Source: Oxytropis ochrocephala (Eukaryota; Streptophyta; Magnoliopsida; Fabales; Fabaceae). Taken from it: a DNA stretch of 64,000 nt. The translations under genes were made by a program, and so were the position numbers. The notes beneath the pieces are model-generated. The model made no database searches, was not told the DNA's origin, and worked only from the letters and a program-made list of their open reading frames with translations. Shown piece by piece: positions 10,052 through 20,797 of this stretch. The stretch's first letter is position 1, and every line of letters begins with the position of its first letter. The DNA lies in the NCBI GenBank assembly GCA_020916435.1, contig CM037089.1, positions 94,919,591 to 94,983,590 on the forward strand. The letters run 5' to 3'.

Positions 10052-10235
10052 GAACTACGTTGCTTTGATCCTCACCGATGAGGGCACGTGGGACCGGGTT
10101 CATGTCCCGTCAAGCACACCTTTAAAAACCCATAAAAAAACAAGAACTACGTTGCTTTGATCCTCAACGGTGAGGGCACGTGGGACCGGGTTCTGTCCGT
10201 CAAGCACGCTTTTCAAAAATCTTTGTCTTGTCCGC
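10052..10235 (+). repeat. 92-bp tandem duplication in Ogre U5
   Basis: GAACTACGTTGCTTTGATCC occurs at 10052 and 10144, each followed by a GTGAGGGCACGTGGGACCGG-like stretch and a GTCAAGCAC segment. Both units are seen in the B and C LTRs. The segment between CTC and GAGG differs in nearly every copy. Confidence 0.8.
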
Positions 10236-10577
10236 TTTTCAAAGATACCAAAAACATCCCTTTTTCCCGTTTTCAATAAAGTGATTTCTCAAAAAGAAAA
10301 GAAAATAAATAGAACAATGTATTTCAAATCAAACATTTCAAAACCACATCAAATTAATGGTTCCTTTCGGTAGAGAAAGAGGCGTGTGGGTGCTAATACC
10401 TTCCCCATGCGCAACCCAGATTCCCGAACCTACATCTCTAAGTTTTTGAAAGACCACCCGCTTTCAAAAAGGTTTTTTCAATGTTTTCCTAAAATAAAAT
10501 ATTGGTGGCGCTCTCATCGATTTTCAAACGTTGTCAAACTGAAAAGTCCCAAACCGGATTTTTCGGGGCGCAACACT

Positions 10578-11876
10578 CCCTTACTTATGCACACTATGTG
10601 TGTACCTCGGCTAACTACTCCAACTCGGTATTCTACATCACCTCGGCACCTAGCTCAGCTTTGGCACCTCGGCATGTTACACTCAAACCCTCACTTCGGT
10701 GACATACTCACAATTACGCGCTCCCTTACACTAAAATCGTCTAACTCATGGAGATTCACTTCTCGGCATTCCCTGGTTCAGTTCACCTACACTTAGGCAT
10801 TTGGGCGTTTCACCTCGGTGACGCTACCTCGGCCTGAGGACTTCGGTTCACTCCCTCTACACCTCGGTAACCTTAAGGCGAAACACCTACACTTCGGTTT
10901 ATGCGTCCCTACCCCTCGCTAATGGTGTTTAGACACATACTCTCCCTCAAACTCACCAACAGACTCTCAACACTAAGACACTCTAGGCGTTGACTTCCCT
11001 CAACTCGGTTTCTCTCACTCTAAGCTGAAGGGTACTTCGGTTTACGCGCGTAATAAAGGCGCTTAACTCCCATTTTACTTCTTTTACTCTGTTTCTTTAC
11101 TTAAACCCAACATGCAACCCATTTCCAGCATACCACACTCATGCACACTCGGATACTCACTCCATCGTCTCCGATCCTCTCCCTAACTCTACATGCAAAC
11201 TCATTTTCTTCACACTACGCTGATTCACCCTCTGATGCCTCACCATGCAATGCTCCCTTCGTACCACACAGAACAGAGAGAGTGTTACACTCCTCTCTCT
11301 TTCCCAACCGATCCACCATCGTACCTCACCACAAATCACAGCAAAGAGCAAAACACAGCAAAACACGTTATGAACAACACATAAAACACACATGCAAGGT
11401 GATCAGAACCACTCACACCAAAATACTACCAAACACAAAACATTACAAGGATTAAAAGAGCCCCCTAACCTGATCACAACCGTAGACACACCCTCTTCAC
11501 TAGCACTTCTAGGAATCCTTCAAGATTCAGCTCACTCTTCCCTTTTTCTCTTGGTTCTCCCTTCGGTTCTCTTCCTTCTCTCTAAGTCTCACTTCTCTCT
11601 ACTTTCTTAATTTGGTAACTTTGACTATTTTTGGAACAATGTAAATGGTCTCCTACGAAGGCACCATTTAACATGTCCTAAGGGACTTAAATGAGGCCTT
11701 GGCCTTATTAGGCCGTGGGCTTCTTCTACCCACACCCTTTTCTAACTTAGACATTTTCCTAAAGAGTAACACATGCTTAACCTTCACTTAGTGAATTATT
11801 TGACTTAAAAGTAAAATGTTGCAAACCCTTAATAACTCAACTAAGTTAATTAATTGAATTAATTTGGGGTGTTACA
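10578..11876 (-). repeat. F-family LTR, left piece, minus orientation
   Basis: On the minus strand the sequence starts TGTAACACCCCAAATTAATT at 11876 and runs leftward until it is cut by Ogre A at 10577. The first ~500 bp match the piece at 12459-12962 almost base for base in inverted orientation. Beyond that it carries many CACCTCGG words (10590-11060), the reverse complement of the CCGAGGTG words in the D LTR. TGTAACACC ends are typical of plant chromovirus LTRs. Open frames inside are shadows of the LTR sequence. Confidence 0.8.
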
Positions 11877-11943
11877 GATGGAGTTGTGAAGGGGCGACAT
11901 CCAGTCTCGCCAGCACAGATTGTTGGAAAGCAGTAAATGGGGG

Positions 11944-12471
11944 TCAGATTCTCATGTGAGCCAAGGTCGTCCAGTAAATAATACACTTGAGAGAGGCGGG
12001 GTAAGTGGCCACGTGCTCGCCCTCTTCCATCCCGAAAGTACGCCATCGTTCTGGATCTTTACAGTAGAGCCTTTTTGAGAAATTACTGATGTCAACCTCC
12101 GAAGTCATCACCGATCTTACACCCCGAAGTGTTTCGGACACCCACAAATAGTCTCGGGGAGTGCCTAAGGGAGGATCTACGGGAAGATCGACATTATTAC
12201 TGCCGGAATCTTCATACCCATACAGCAACTCGAAGCTGTCGTCCATATCCTCAAGATCTTCTTCTTCCTCACCGTTATCTTCCACATCGATCTCCTCGGT
12301 TGAGATATCTTCCTGATCGCCAAACCGATCATCACCGTTCCTTCCATCCGATTCAGTATCCGAATCAGAATCATCCGAGGAACTTGGGTCCGAGCCTATA
12401 TCTATCCGAGATTCATAAACCGATGTATTGTGTGCAGAAGGAGGGGCTGTCGACTCTCTGTAACACCCCAA
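11944..12471 (-). CDS. unrecognised acidic ORF between inverted F LTRs
   Basis: A 175-residue frame fills most of the 582-bp spacer (11877-12458) between the two F LTR pieces. Its start codon (12469-12471) lies a few bases inside the right LTR piece, so the true N-terminus is unknown. Residues about 27-80 are highly acidic and Ser-rich (SSSDDSDSDTESD, then EEEEDLEDMDD). The rest is a more ordinary globular-looking region with PRDYLWVSETLRGVR and DPERWRTFGMEEGE. I do not recognise the family. It could be a captured fragment of a host gene, the end of an internal region of F, or part of another element hit by two F insertions. A frameshifted continuation may exist at 11846-12046 on the same strand. 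Confidence 0.35.
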   Translation of the reverse strand: MGCYRESTAPPSAHNTSVYESRIDIGSDPSSSDDSDSDTESDGRNGDDRFGDQEDISTEEIDVEDNGEEEEDLEDMDDSFELLYGYEDSGSNNVDLPVDPPLGTPRDYLWVSETLRGVRSVMTSEVDISNFSKRLYCKDPERWRTFGMEEGEHVATYPASLKCIIYWTTLAHMRI

Positions 12472-12962
12472 AATAATTCAATTAATTAACTTAGTTGAGT
12501 TATTAAGGGTTTGCAACATTTTACTTCTAAGTCAAATAATTCATTAAGTGAAGGTTAAGCATGTGTTGCATTTTAGGAAAATGTCTAAGTTAGGAAAGGG
12601 TGTGGGTAGAAGAAGCCCACGGCCTAATAAGGCCAAGGCCTCATTTAAGTCCCTTAGGACATGTTAAATGGTGCCTTCGTAGGAGACCATTTACATTGTT
12701 CCAAAAATAGTCAAAGTTACCAAATTAAGAAAGTAGAGAGAAGTGAGACTTAGAGAGAAGGAAGAGAACCGAAGAGAGAACCAAGAGAAAAAGGGAAGAG
12801 TGAGCTGAATCTTGAAGGATTCCTAGAAGTGCTAGTGAAGAGGGTGTGTCTACGGTTGTGATCAGGTTAGGGGGCTCTTTTAATCCTTGTAATGTTTTGT
12901 GTTTGGTAGTATTTTGGTGTGAGTGGTTCTGATCACCTTGCATGTGTGTTTTATGTGTTGTT
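12459..12962 (+). repeat. F-family LTR, right piece, plus orientation
   Basis: This piece starts TGTAACACCCCAAAATAATTC and runs 504 bp until it is cut by the 5' LTR of D. It is a near-perfect inverted copy of about 11375-11876. The two pieces diverge from the spacer, which is not the direct-repeat layout of a normal LTR element. Confidence 0.8.
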
Positions 12963-15372
12963 TGTAACACCCCAAAATAGTTCAATTAATTATTAAATTG
13001 AGTCATTTAGGGTTTTTCAACATTTTTAATTTAATTAAGCTTAAGGCTAACGTGTAGTAATGGGAAGAGGTATTGAATAGAAGTCCATGAGTGATGGAAA
13101 GGCCCAAGTCCAATTAGAAGCCCAAGTCCCTTTCCATAAGAGGAATTAGCCGTAGGATCATCTCATTTTTCCATCAAAGTGAAGAAAAGTCTTAGAGAGA
13201 AGTAAGAGAGAGAGAGCTGTTAGGTGGAATAGTGATTAGAAGAAGAAGAAGAGAATCTGGGCGTGGAGAGTTCAAGAGAGAGGAGAACTTGTTCTTTGTG
13301 GTTATTGGAGAGTGAAGGAGTGATCATCCGAAGTTGCTTAAGGTAAGGGAGTCTCTTCCATTGTGTAATATAGTGTTTATGTTAAGTGTAATTGCATGAA
13401 TGATTTCGGATTGAGTTCTGAATGTGTGCTTATGTGTTTTTAATTATTCTGGTTGTGTTACTTCATCTTGATGAAGGTTTTCCTGGTTGATTTCTGAGCT
13501 GGTCACGTAAGTGACCATGGAGAGGAAATGAGAGCTGAGAACTCTCAGTCTCAGTGAGCGTGAAAGTCTAAGAGTGTGTTCTTGAGCTTAATCCTAGTCA
13601 GGAGCACCTAAAGAGAGGAAGGAGAAGTTAGGCGCACGTGATCGTAGAGAAAGCTGAAGTGCATGAAGGTTAACGCACGACGTAAGTGTTGAACGTAGTT
13701 CCTAGGCTTGAAGAGGACGAGTTGAGCTGTACTTGGTGGACGAAGGTGTGTAGGTGTAATTAGAACCCAGTGCGAGTGTCGTCAAGTAGTTGCTGAGGTA
13801 TAACATGGTTATGCCGAGGTGTTTGGGTCAAGACGTAGGACGTAGGCAAGTCTGCGTATGATAGCCGAGGTGAAGGAGTCGACTTGTAGCTACCGAGCTG
13901 AAGTGGCCGAAGTGGAGTGTATATATACTTAGGCGTAGTTGCTGAAGTGCCGACGTATGTCATAGCGTGTATCTACCGAGGTGAGTGTTCCGAGGTGTTG
14001 TGTCGTGTAAGCCGAGGTGAGGTGAGTGCTTAGGTGTATTGTGCCTAAGTGTAGTAATCAAAGTGAAGTTGTGTGGTTAGGTGTGAAATAACTGAGTGTA
14101 GATTGAGGAAGTGTGTGTGTGGGCGCGCGTAGGTGTGTTGGAAGATAAGGTGGCATGAGGTCCCAACACGAGGTGGAGAACCTTATGAGTGGAATGCCAA
14201 GTGAGGAGCCACCGAGTTGAGTATTGGTGACGTAATAAGTAGCGATACTACGTCAGCTTAGCGTGCCGAGATGAGTAGGTGTGCCGAGGTGACGAGCGAG
14301 CATACCGAGAAGAGTGAAGGTGCCGAGGTGACTAAGAGTGCCGAGGTGACCTATTTTTGACGATAACAACGTAGAGCATGTTAGCGCCCTTGCGTGAGTG
14401 ACGTTTAACGTCAAGAGTCGTTTAAAGGGACGGATTGGCCTAGTCCAGTTTAGTCCCTATGTGATGGTTCAGTCCTAGGCGTTGTGAGGCCTTCATAGTG
14501 ATGGAGTGGCTCACTGCCTGAGGAGCTGAGGTGCCCTGTGAGTGGGCAAATAGCCGTTGTGCTATGGTGGTTGTCTAAGAGGACTAGGCAACGTAAGGCG
14601 ACGGTGCGGTTTGCCAAAAAGAGTTGTTTATTCTGAGTGAATGCATTGTTCATTGAGTCTCATGAATTCATATGCATCAGCGACGATTATAGACTTCGGT
14701 CTCGATACAAAAGACTTCGGTCTGAGTATCACTAGCGATGGATATGCCTGAGTGGCTTAAAAGAGATGGATCCTCATGCATTATACCCTGGAGTTTGGGT
14801 TGCATTGCATTGCATGCATAACTCATTTGAATTATGTTGAGATGCTTTTTAATAGCCGAGTTAACTATATGTGCTGTGTTATTACTTGAGTTGCTGTTTG
14901 ATATGTGAACTGAAGTGCTTAATGCATTCTATGTATTTACATTAGTCATGAACCTTTATTACAAATGTTTAGAAACTCACCTCTCGCTTTCCATCTTGCT
15001 CTAATGTGGCAACTTGTAGTACCCTCGAGTAGAAGTCGACTTTGCTTTGGTTTTTGGAGTCGGTCTGCTCTGGTAGTTGTAACACTGGGGGAGTCGAGTA
15101 GAGTAGAGTAGTGTTTTGTTTTGGACTGTTTCAGTTGTAATATATATATGTTGACTAATTTATATGAGTGTCCGCTGTGATGTAAACAATTGAAAACATA
15201 TTTTGATGGGCGTAGTCCCTTTGGCCGAGTTGCCTATGTTTGCATGTATGCTGTTGTTTAATTCAAAGATATATGCTAAGGTGTTTGAGTGATAATGTAG
15301 CATCTCTCCACGAGAATTTTATTAAACTCTGATTTAAATTAGTTAATTAATAGAGATAGGAGGGGTGTTACA
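12963..15372 (+). repeat. 5' LTR of element D (2410 bp)
   Basis: The LTR starts TGTAACACCCCAAAATAG directly after F sequence and ends GGGGTGTTACA before the primer site. An AGGTAAGGG splice-donor-like word is at 13341-13349. From 13796 to 14352 it carries many CCGAGGTG-type words at irregular spacing. No open frame inside is convincing. Confidence 0.9.
13796..14352 (+). repeat. CCGAGGTG word cluster in D LTR
   Basis: About a dozen copies or close variants of GCCGAGGTGA (also CCGAGATG, CCGAAGTG, CTGAGGT) are scattered over about 560 bp, densest at 14260-14352. The related F LTR has the same word at high density (10590-11060, as CACCTCGG). Confidence 0.65.
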
Positions 15373-15377
15373 TTAAG

Positions 15378-15389
15378 TGCTATCAGAGC
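15378..15389 (+). promoter_or_regulatory. primer binding site of D (initiator Met tRNA)
   Basis: TGCTATCAGAGC lies 5 bp after the 5' LTR. It differs by one base from TGGTATCAGAGC, complementary to the 3' end of plant initiator Met tRNA. Element E has TGGTATCAAAGC at the same place. Confidence 0.85.
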
Positions 15390-15488
15390 AAAAGTTTCGG
15401 TCTGTCCGACCAAGTATTGAGTCTTGAGTTCCCAGTCCCCGAGTATTAATGCTCGTTTTAATTGGCTTGTCTCAGAGAGTAAGTGAAA

Positions 15489-16465
15489 ATGGCTGGACGT
15501 GCTGGGAGAAACGACGAAGCGGTAGCTGCTGCCCTGGAAGCGATGGCTGCTGCTATGGGGAATCAGCCTCATCAAGTTGCCGAGGACGCAGGAGCTCGTA
15601 GCCTAGCTACATTTCAGAGGGAGAACCCTCCAACGTTCAAAGGGAAGTACAATCCGGATGGGGCGTTGGCGTGGGTGAAGGACATAGAGAGGATTTTTAG
15701 GGTGATGGACTGTACTATGGCTCAGAAAGTAAGTTATGGAACACATATGCTAGCCGAGGAGGCAGATGATTGGTGGCTGGGAGTCATGCCGAGGTTAGAA
15801 GCTGTTGGAGAGGTGATTACGTGGGAGGTATTCAAGAGGGAATTTCTGAGGAAATACTTTCCTGAAGATGTGAGAGGAAAGAAGGAGATGGAGTTCCTAG
15901 AGCTGAAGCAAGGGAGTAAGTCAGTGGTAGAGTACGCTGCAAAGTTTGAAGAGCTGGTGAAATTCCACCCCTACTATGAGGAAGCTACATCTGAGTTCTC
16001 CAAGTGCGTGAAATTCGAGAACAGTTTGAAGCCTGAGGTTAAGCAGGCAATTGGGCATCAGAAGATCAGGGTATTTGCTGACTTGGTGGATAGTTGCAGG
16101 ATATATGAGGAAAACACTGAGGCAAGGTACAGGGTTGGTAAAGAGAAGAAGAACTCTCAGTTTAGGGGAAAGCCCTATGAGGTTTACGCGGCAAAGGCAA
16201 GTGGAAGAAATTTGGGTATGGCAAGAGGCCAAGTGGGGAGACGCCCTGCAAATGTGGTGTGTTTCAGTGTGGGAAGCCTGGACATAAGAATAACGAGTGC
16301 AAGAGTGGAGATAAGAGGTGCTATCAATGTTGCGAAGAGGGCCACCGAGCTGCTGATTGTAGGCGAAAGGATGTCATCTGCTTTAATTGTGGAGAAATGG
16401 GGCACATCGGTCCTAAGTGTCCCAAGCCCAAGAAGGAGAGAGACGGTGGGAAGGTGTTTGCTTAG
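15489..16465 (+). pseudogene. Gag of element D with zinc knuckles (one frameshift)
   Basis: Gag forms the virus-like particle and binds the element RNA. The ATG is at 15489. The frame is open to about 16200 and carries the retrotransposon gag domain (FKGKYNPDGALAWVKDIERI, AEEADDWWLG, then FKREFLRKYFPEDVRGKKEM). After a one-base shift near 16200-16220 the next frame holds three CCHC zinc knuckles: CGKPGHKNNEC, CYQCCEEGHRAADC and CFNCGEMGHIGPKC, ending in PKPKKE. The frame closes with a stop at about 16463, where the family usually reads on into the protease. This is the best preserved gag of the window. Confidence 0.9.
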
Positions 16466-16472
16466 CTAGTCT

Positions 16473-16758
16473 GAGTGCGAGGTGGTGAACCGGATAAAAG
16501 GTACGTGTTTTATAAATGGAATTCCTTTGATTGCAATCGTGGACACTGGTGCCACGCACTCTTTTATTTCTGCATTGTGTGCTAAGAGGTTGGATTTAGT
16601 TTTGTCTACTATGGTGAGGGAGATGGTTATTGGCACTCCAAGCAAAGGGGTCGTTGACTACTCTCTCGTTTGTTTGAAGTGTCCTCTGTTAGCCTTTGGC
16701 GAGACTTCGTAGTTAATCTGATCTGTCTACCTTTGGAAGGGATGGATGTCATCACGGG
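16473..16758 (+). pseudogene. Protease of element D, 5' part, cut by Ogre B
   Basis: The retropepsin active site AIVDTGATHSFIS lies near 16530-16570, within a frame starting near 16482 (VNRIKGTCFINGIPL). The domain reads to LEGMDVI-like sequence and stops where Ogre B begins at 16759. It resumes at 37699 with LG and WLVAN-like sequence in broken frames. The insertion therefore sits inside a conserved ILG motif near the end of the protease fold. Confidence 0.85.
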
Positions 16759-19700
16759 TGTTGCGCATACTGAAAAATCCGGTTTGGGACTTTTCGGTTT
16801 GACAACGCGTTGAAAATCGATGAGAGCCGCCACCAATATTTTATTTTAGGAAAACATTGAAAAAACCTTTTTGAAAGCGGGTGGTCTTTGAAAACTTAGA
16901 GATGTAGGTTCGAAATTCGGTTGCGCATGGGAAGGTATTAGCACCCCACACGCCCTTTCTACCGAAAGGGAACCATTAATTTGATGTGGTTTTGAAATGT
17001 TTGATTTGAAATATATTGTTCTATTTATTTTTCTTTTCTTTTTGAGAAATCACTTTATTGAAAGCAGGAGAAAAAAGGGTGTTTTGGTATCTTTGAAAAG
17101 CGGAACAAAACAAAGATTTTTTTGAAAAGCGTGTAGTGGACGACAGAACCCGGTCCTACATTACCCTCACGGTGAGGATCAAAGCAACGTAGTTCTTGTT
17201 TTTATGGGTTTTTAAAGGTATGCTTGACGGGACGGGAACCGGTCCCACGTACCTCACAGTGAGGATCAAAGCAACGTAGTTCTCGGTTTTGGCGTGTGAA
17301 AGCGGCTTTGTGATTTTTGAAAGTGCTTTTAGAGTTTTTTGAAATAAGACTCGAGTGTTCGCGAACACCAAACAAGCAAAGGCTTGAGTGGCATTCGGTA
17401 TTAACTCGAAAGAAAAGAGAGTTGGAGGCGGTAATCAAACAAGCAATGGCTTCGAGTGATTACAAGCGACAACGTCGTATTATTCTTTTGAAAATAGTTT
17501 TGAAAAGGTGGTGAGCTAATAGCTCGTGTTATTTTGGAAGTTTGAATTAGTTGTTTTTGTTGTTTAATTAATGTGTGGGAGTTTTCATGATAGCCAAACA
17601 AGCAAAGGCTTGAGTGACTACCACTAATAGCTCCTCATTAACGATCAAACAAGCAGCGGCGAGTGATGGTTAATGATTTTTATTTAGAAAAATGCCTTAG
17701 GTTTTCTTATTAAAAAAACATAGGATTTCACGCTTGAAAAGAAATATAACATTTCAAATCCTTCTTACAAGTCAAAAGCTCAAAACAACCATTGGGACAC
17801 AAGCAAAGCAATCAAAAGAGTATTTACAATTTGCTATGAACAATTGGGTGCACAATGATACAAGTATATGAGTGCAAGAGTATGCAATTATGGAATGCAA
17901 AATACAACATTATTGGATGCATGAACATTTAATTTATGAAAAGGAAAAAACATGATATTAATGCATGAACATTTAATTTATGAGATGCAAAACATGATAT
18001 TAATATATGCACATTTAACTTATGAGATGCAAAACATGATATTAATATATGCATGAGTAAACTTGAAAAGATATAAACAAATGCATGAACATGTAGGCAT
18101 AAACCTAAACTAACATAGGAAATTGCCAAATGGGCATCTAGCAAGGCATTTTTATTCAACCTAAAAGTCTAAGGAAACCAAAATAGTAACTTAAACCTCA
18201 AAACCTAAGACCCTAACCCCAAGAACACACATGGGGACCAAAACAAAAAAATCAAAACCCTAATACTATTGAGTATAACAATAGAGAATTTTATTCAATG
18301 AGATGGGCTCATGGCCTAAGCCAAGTATGCAAAGAAACTTTGAACATTAAACAAAACTATGATTAATTCACAAGAACTATTTAAAAGATAAAGTAGAGGA
18401 TGGAATGACAATTTATACAAGGTTGAATCCCTTCTTGCAATCTTCACCACTTTGAATAACATGCACTAAGCATGTAGTGAGAATCACCTTGCAAGATCAT
18501 CAACAAATGGACAACAATATAACTAGATTACAAGAACACATAAACTATTAAACTATGAAATAAATTGAATCCTTTCTTGCAATCTTCACCACTTGAATGA
18601 AATGCACTAGGCATGTAGTGAGAATCACTTTGCAAGATCATCATTAACTAACAACAATATAGCTAAACCATAAGAATATATAAACACATAAAATAGAAAT
18701 AGATTGAATCCTCTCTTACAATCTTCACCACTTTGATAAAATGCACTAGGCATGTAGTGAGAATCACTTTGCAAGATCATCAACAAGTGGGCAACAAGAT
18801 AACTAGACTACAAGAACACATAAACTATTAAACTAGGAAATAGATTGAATCCTTTCTTGCAATCTTCACCACTTGAATGAAATGCACTAGGCATGTAGTG
18901 AGAATCATTTTGCAAGATCATCATTAACTAAACAATAATATAGCTAGATCATAAACATATCAACTATGAAATAAATTGAATCCTCTCTTGCAATCTTCAC
19001 CACTTGAAGGAAATGCACTAGGCATGTAGTGTGAATCACTTTGCAAGATCATCAATAAACAAAAGGTAAACTAAAACACAAGAAATAATGAGCACATAAA
19101 CTAATATATTAAACAAAAGTCATTTCTAGCTCTCTTCACTACTAAGATCAAAGTGTACTTGGCACTAGTAGGAATCATAGAGCCAAATCCACAACAACTT
19201 ACTAAAGAAGAATACCAACAACAAGATTTAAACAAAGAAACAACAAAATCAATTTTGAAGACATTTTAATCATGTATATACGAAACCTTGCTCCATTTTA
19301 TTTAACAAGAAAACTCAAAAATTAACATGAAAACAACACTAATCAACTTATTTTAGGGTGAGACAACAAATCTCACCCCCTCAACCACAACAAACTACAT
19401 TGAAAAGATGATGCTATGCGAAAGGAATGAGGGAAGAAAATGAGCTTCAATGCAAAATATTTGGAGATGATGCAAAGAGGGTTATGGATTTTACCTTTTC
19501 TCTAAAATGGAAGAGAAAATTGAAGAAATGGAGGAGAAAAAATGCAAGAGGGCTTGGCCTTGCAAGAGAAGGAAGGAGATAAAGGTGGTGTGATGAACTC
19601 CTTGAGTGAGAAAGGAAGGTTAAGGGTGTGAGAGGTGGATTCAAGGTGTTTTGGTGGATGAGGTGAAGTAATGGAGGAGGGGAAGGAGGAGAAGGCTTCG

Positions 19701-20797
19701 GCCTAGAGGGTGGAGAGGAGGAGAAGTATAATGCTTGGTTTTCTTGAAGGTGAGAATGATAGCCAAAGATTGGTGAAGAGAGGAGGTGTGAGCTATTTAT
19801 AGGGATTTTGAGGCTTTAGGGTATTTAGGACTTTTTGCTTTGATTGGGCTCTAGGATTGGATCTTAATTTTGAATGGATGGTTAGGATTGTTGGTCACAT
19901 GGATCAAGGGTATTTAGAAAACACAAGTGTGTGAGAGAAATGGGTGAAGGTGGCGCATAAAAGGAGGAAAAAGGAAATTTATGAACAAAAATCTAATTTG
20001 GGAATGGTGATTTTTGTAAAATAGGGTTAAGGGTATTTTGGTGAGGAATGTTCTCAAAAAGGTAAGATGGGGTTTTTGGTGGGAAGGTTAGTGTAAGTGC
20101 ATGGGTTAATTTACCAAAAAGGGTAACATTGAGGATATGATCAAATTAAAACTTGGTGAGTAAGTAATGGAGTGTGTAGAAGCTTCTTGAGGGAAATAGA
20201 GAGAGGGGAGGGACGCATGATCAGCTGATCATGAAGGGGAAAAAATAAAAAACTTGCTTTTTTTTTGTTATTTTGTCTTATTGAGGACACTTCCTCCTTT
20301 TATTTTGAATTTTGAATCTTTTGGGCATGTAATTGAGAGTGCACCTATTAAAAACATGTCACATATTTTTGGACACCATGAAATAACTTCCCTAATTATT
20401 CTAGACAATCAAAATTGTCACTTAATTAATTGGGAAATTTTAATGGTCTTTTGGCATTTTTATGCACTAAAAATAGGAAAAATGCATGTTTAATTATTTT
20501 GGACTAGGAATTTCTCTCCAAAAATTGTACAAAAATTATTTTGGATGGAATAAAAATGTATTTTTGTGGATGTATATTTTTAACAAGAAAAATCATCCTG
20601 TTGTGAAAAATGACCAAAATGCCCTTTACCCTAAAAGGTCCTAATTTGCTCAAAAATGCATTTTTATTCTAAACATGATTCTAAAAACCCTTGGATGACT
20701 TTTAAAACTCTAAAATGCATGCCATGCCTTAATTTATTTATTTTTTGGTTGAAAATTAGGGTGTTGACCTAAAGTAGGACAAATTTGGGGTATGGCA
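16759..20797 (-). repeat. 3' LTR of Ogre B (4039 bp)
   Basis: On the plus strand it starts TGTTGCGCATACTG and ends GGGGTATGGCA. Long stretches match 33687-37698 base for base, for example around 17920-18060. It carries five minisatellite units, the palindrome at 20216-20233 and the TATA box at 19794-19801. The ORFs within it are shadows. Confidence 0.95.

Larger units (their letters stand above)
1..10577 (+). mobile_element. Ogre/Tat-type LTR retrotransposon copy A (3' half)
   Basis: The window opens inside the element just before the protease and continues through reverse transcriptase, two RNase H modules, integrase, a long 3' region, a purine tract and a complete 3' LTR ending in CAACA. 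The order PR, G-patch, intron-like gap, RT, RNH, RNH, INT and the 4.1 kb LTR are typical of the Ogre/Tat lineage of plant Ty3/gypsy elements. The 5' LTR, ORF1 and gag lie outside the window. The right end sits inside an LTR of another family (F), so A inserted into F. The reading frame is broken many times. Confidence 0.9.
6459..10577 (+). repeat. Ogre A 3' LTR (4119 bp)
   Basis: The LTR runs from TGTCATACCCC to GCGCAACA (TG...CA ends). Reverse-complement copies are at 16759-20797, 33687-37698 and 51280-55085. U3 is about 1 kb long, with the palindrome at 7021-7038, a CT microsatellite at about 7040-7066 and a TATA box at 7455-7462. The remaining ~3.1 kb (R-U5) carries the 141/131-bp minisatellite, the AAGCCNTTGCTTGTTTG repeats and a 92-bp duplication. 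It is the longest of the four LTRs because it has six minisatellite units. Confidence 0.95.

Noticed and set aside
11141..11610. Several plus-strand frames in F, mirrored at 12725-12985 on the minus strand
   Set aside because: The same peptide appears on both arms only because the arms are inverted copies of LTR DNA. The frames have no domain and run antisense to the LTR.
12129..12476. 115-residue plus-strand frame opposite the acidic ORF
   Set aside because: It is the antisense shadow of the acidic minus-strand frame. Its composition (Arg/His/Pro-rich) is what the complement of Asp/Glu/Ser codons gives.
15921..16232. Minus-strand frames opposite D gag
   Set aside because: They are antisense to a clear gag domain with zinc knuckles. 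No independent similarity.
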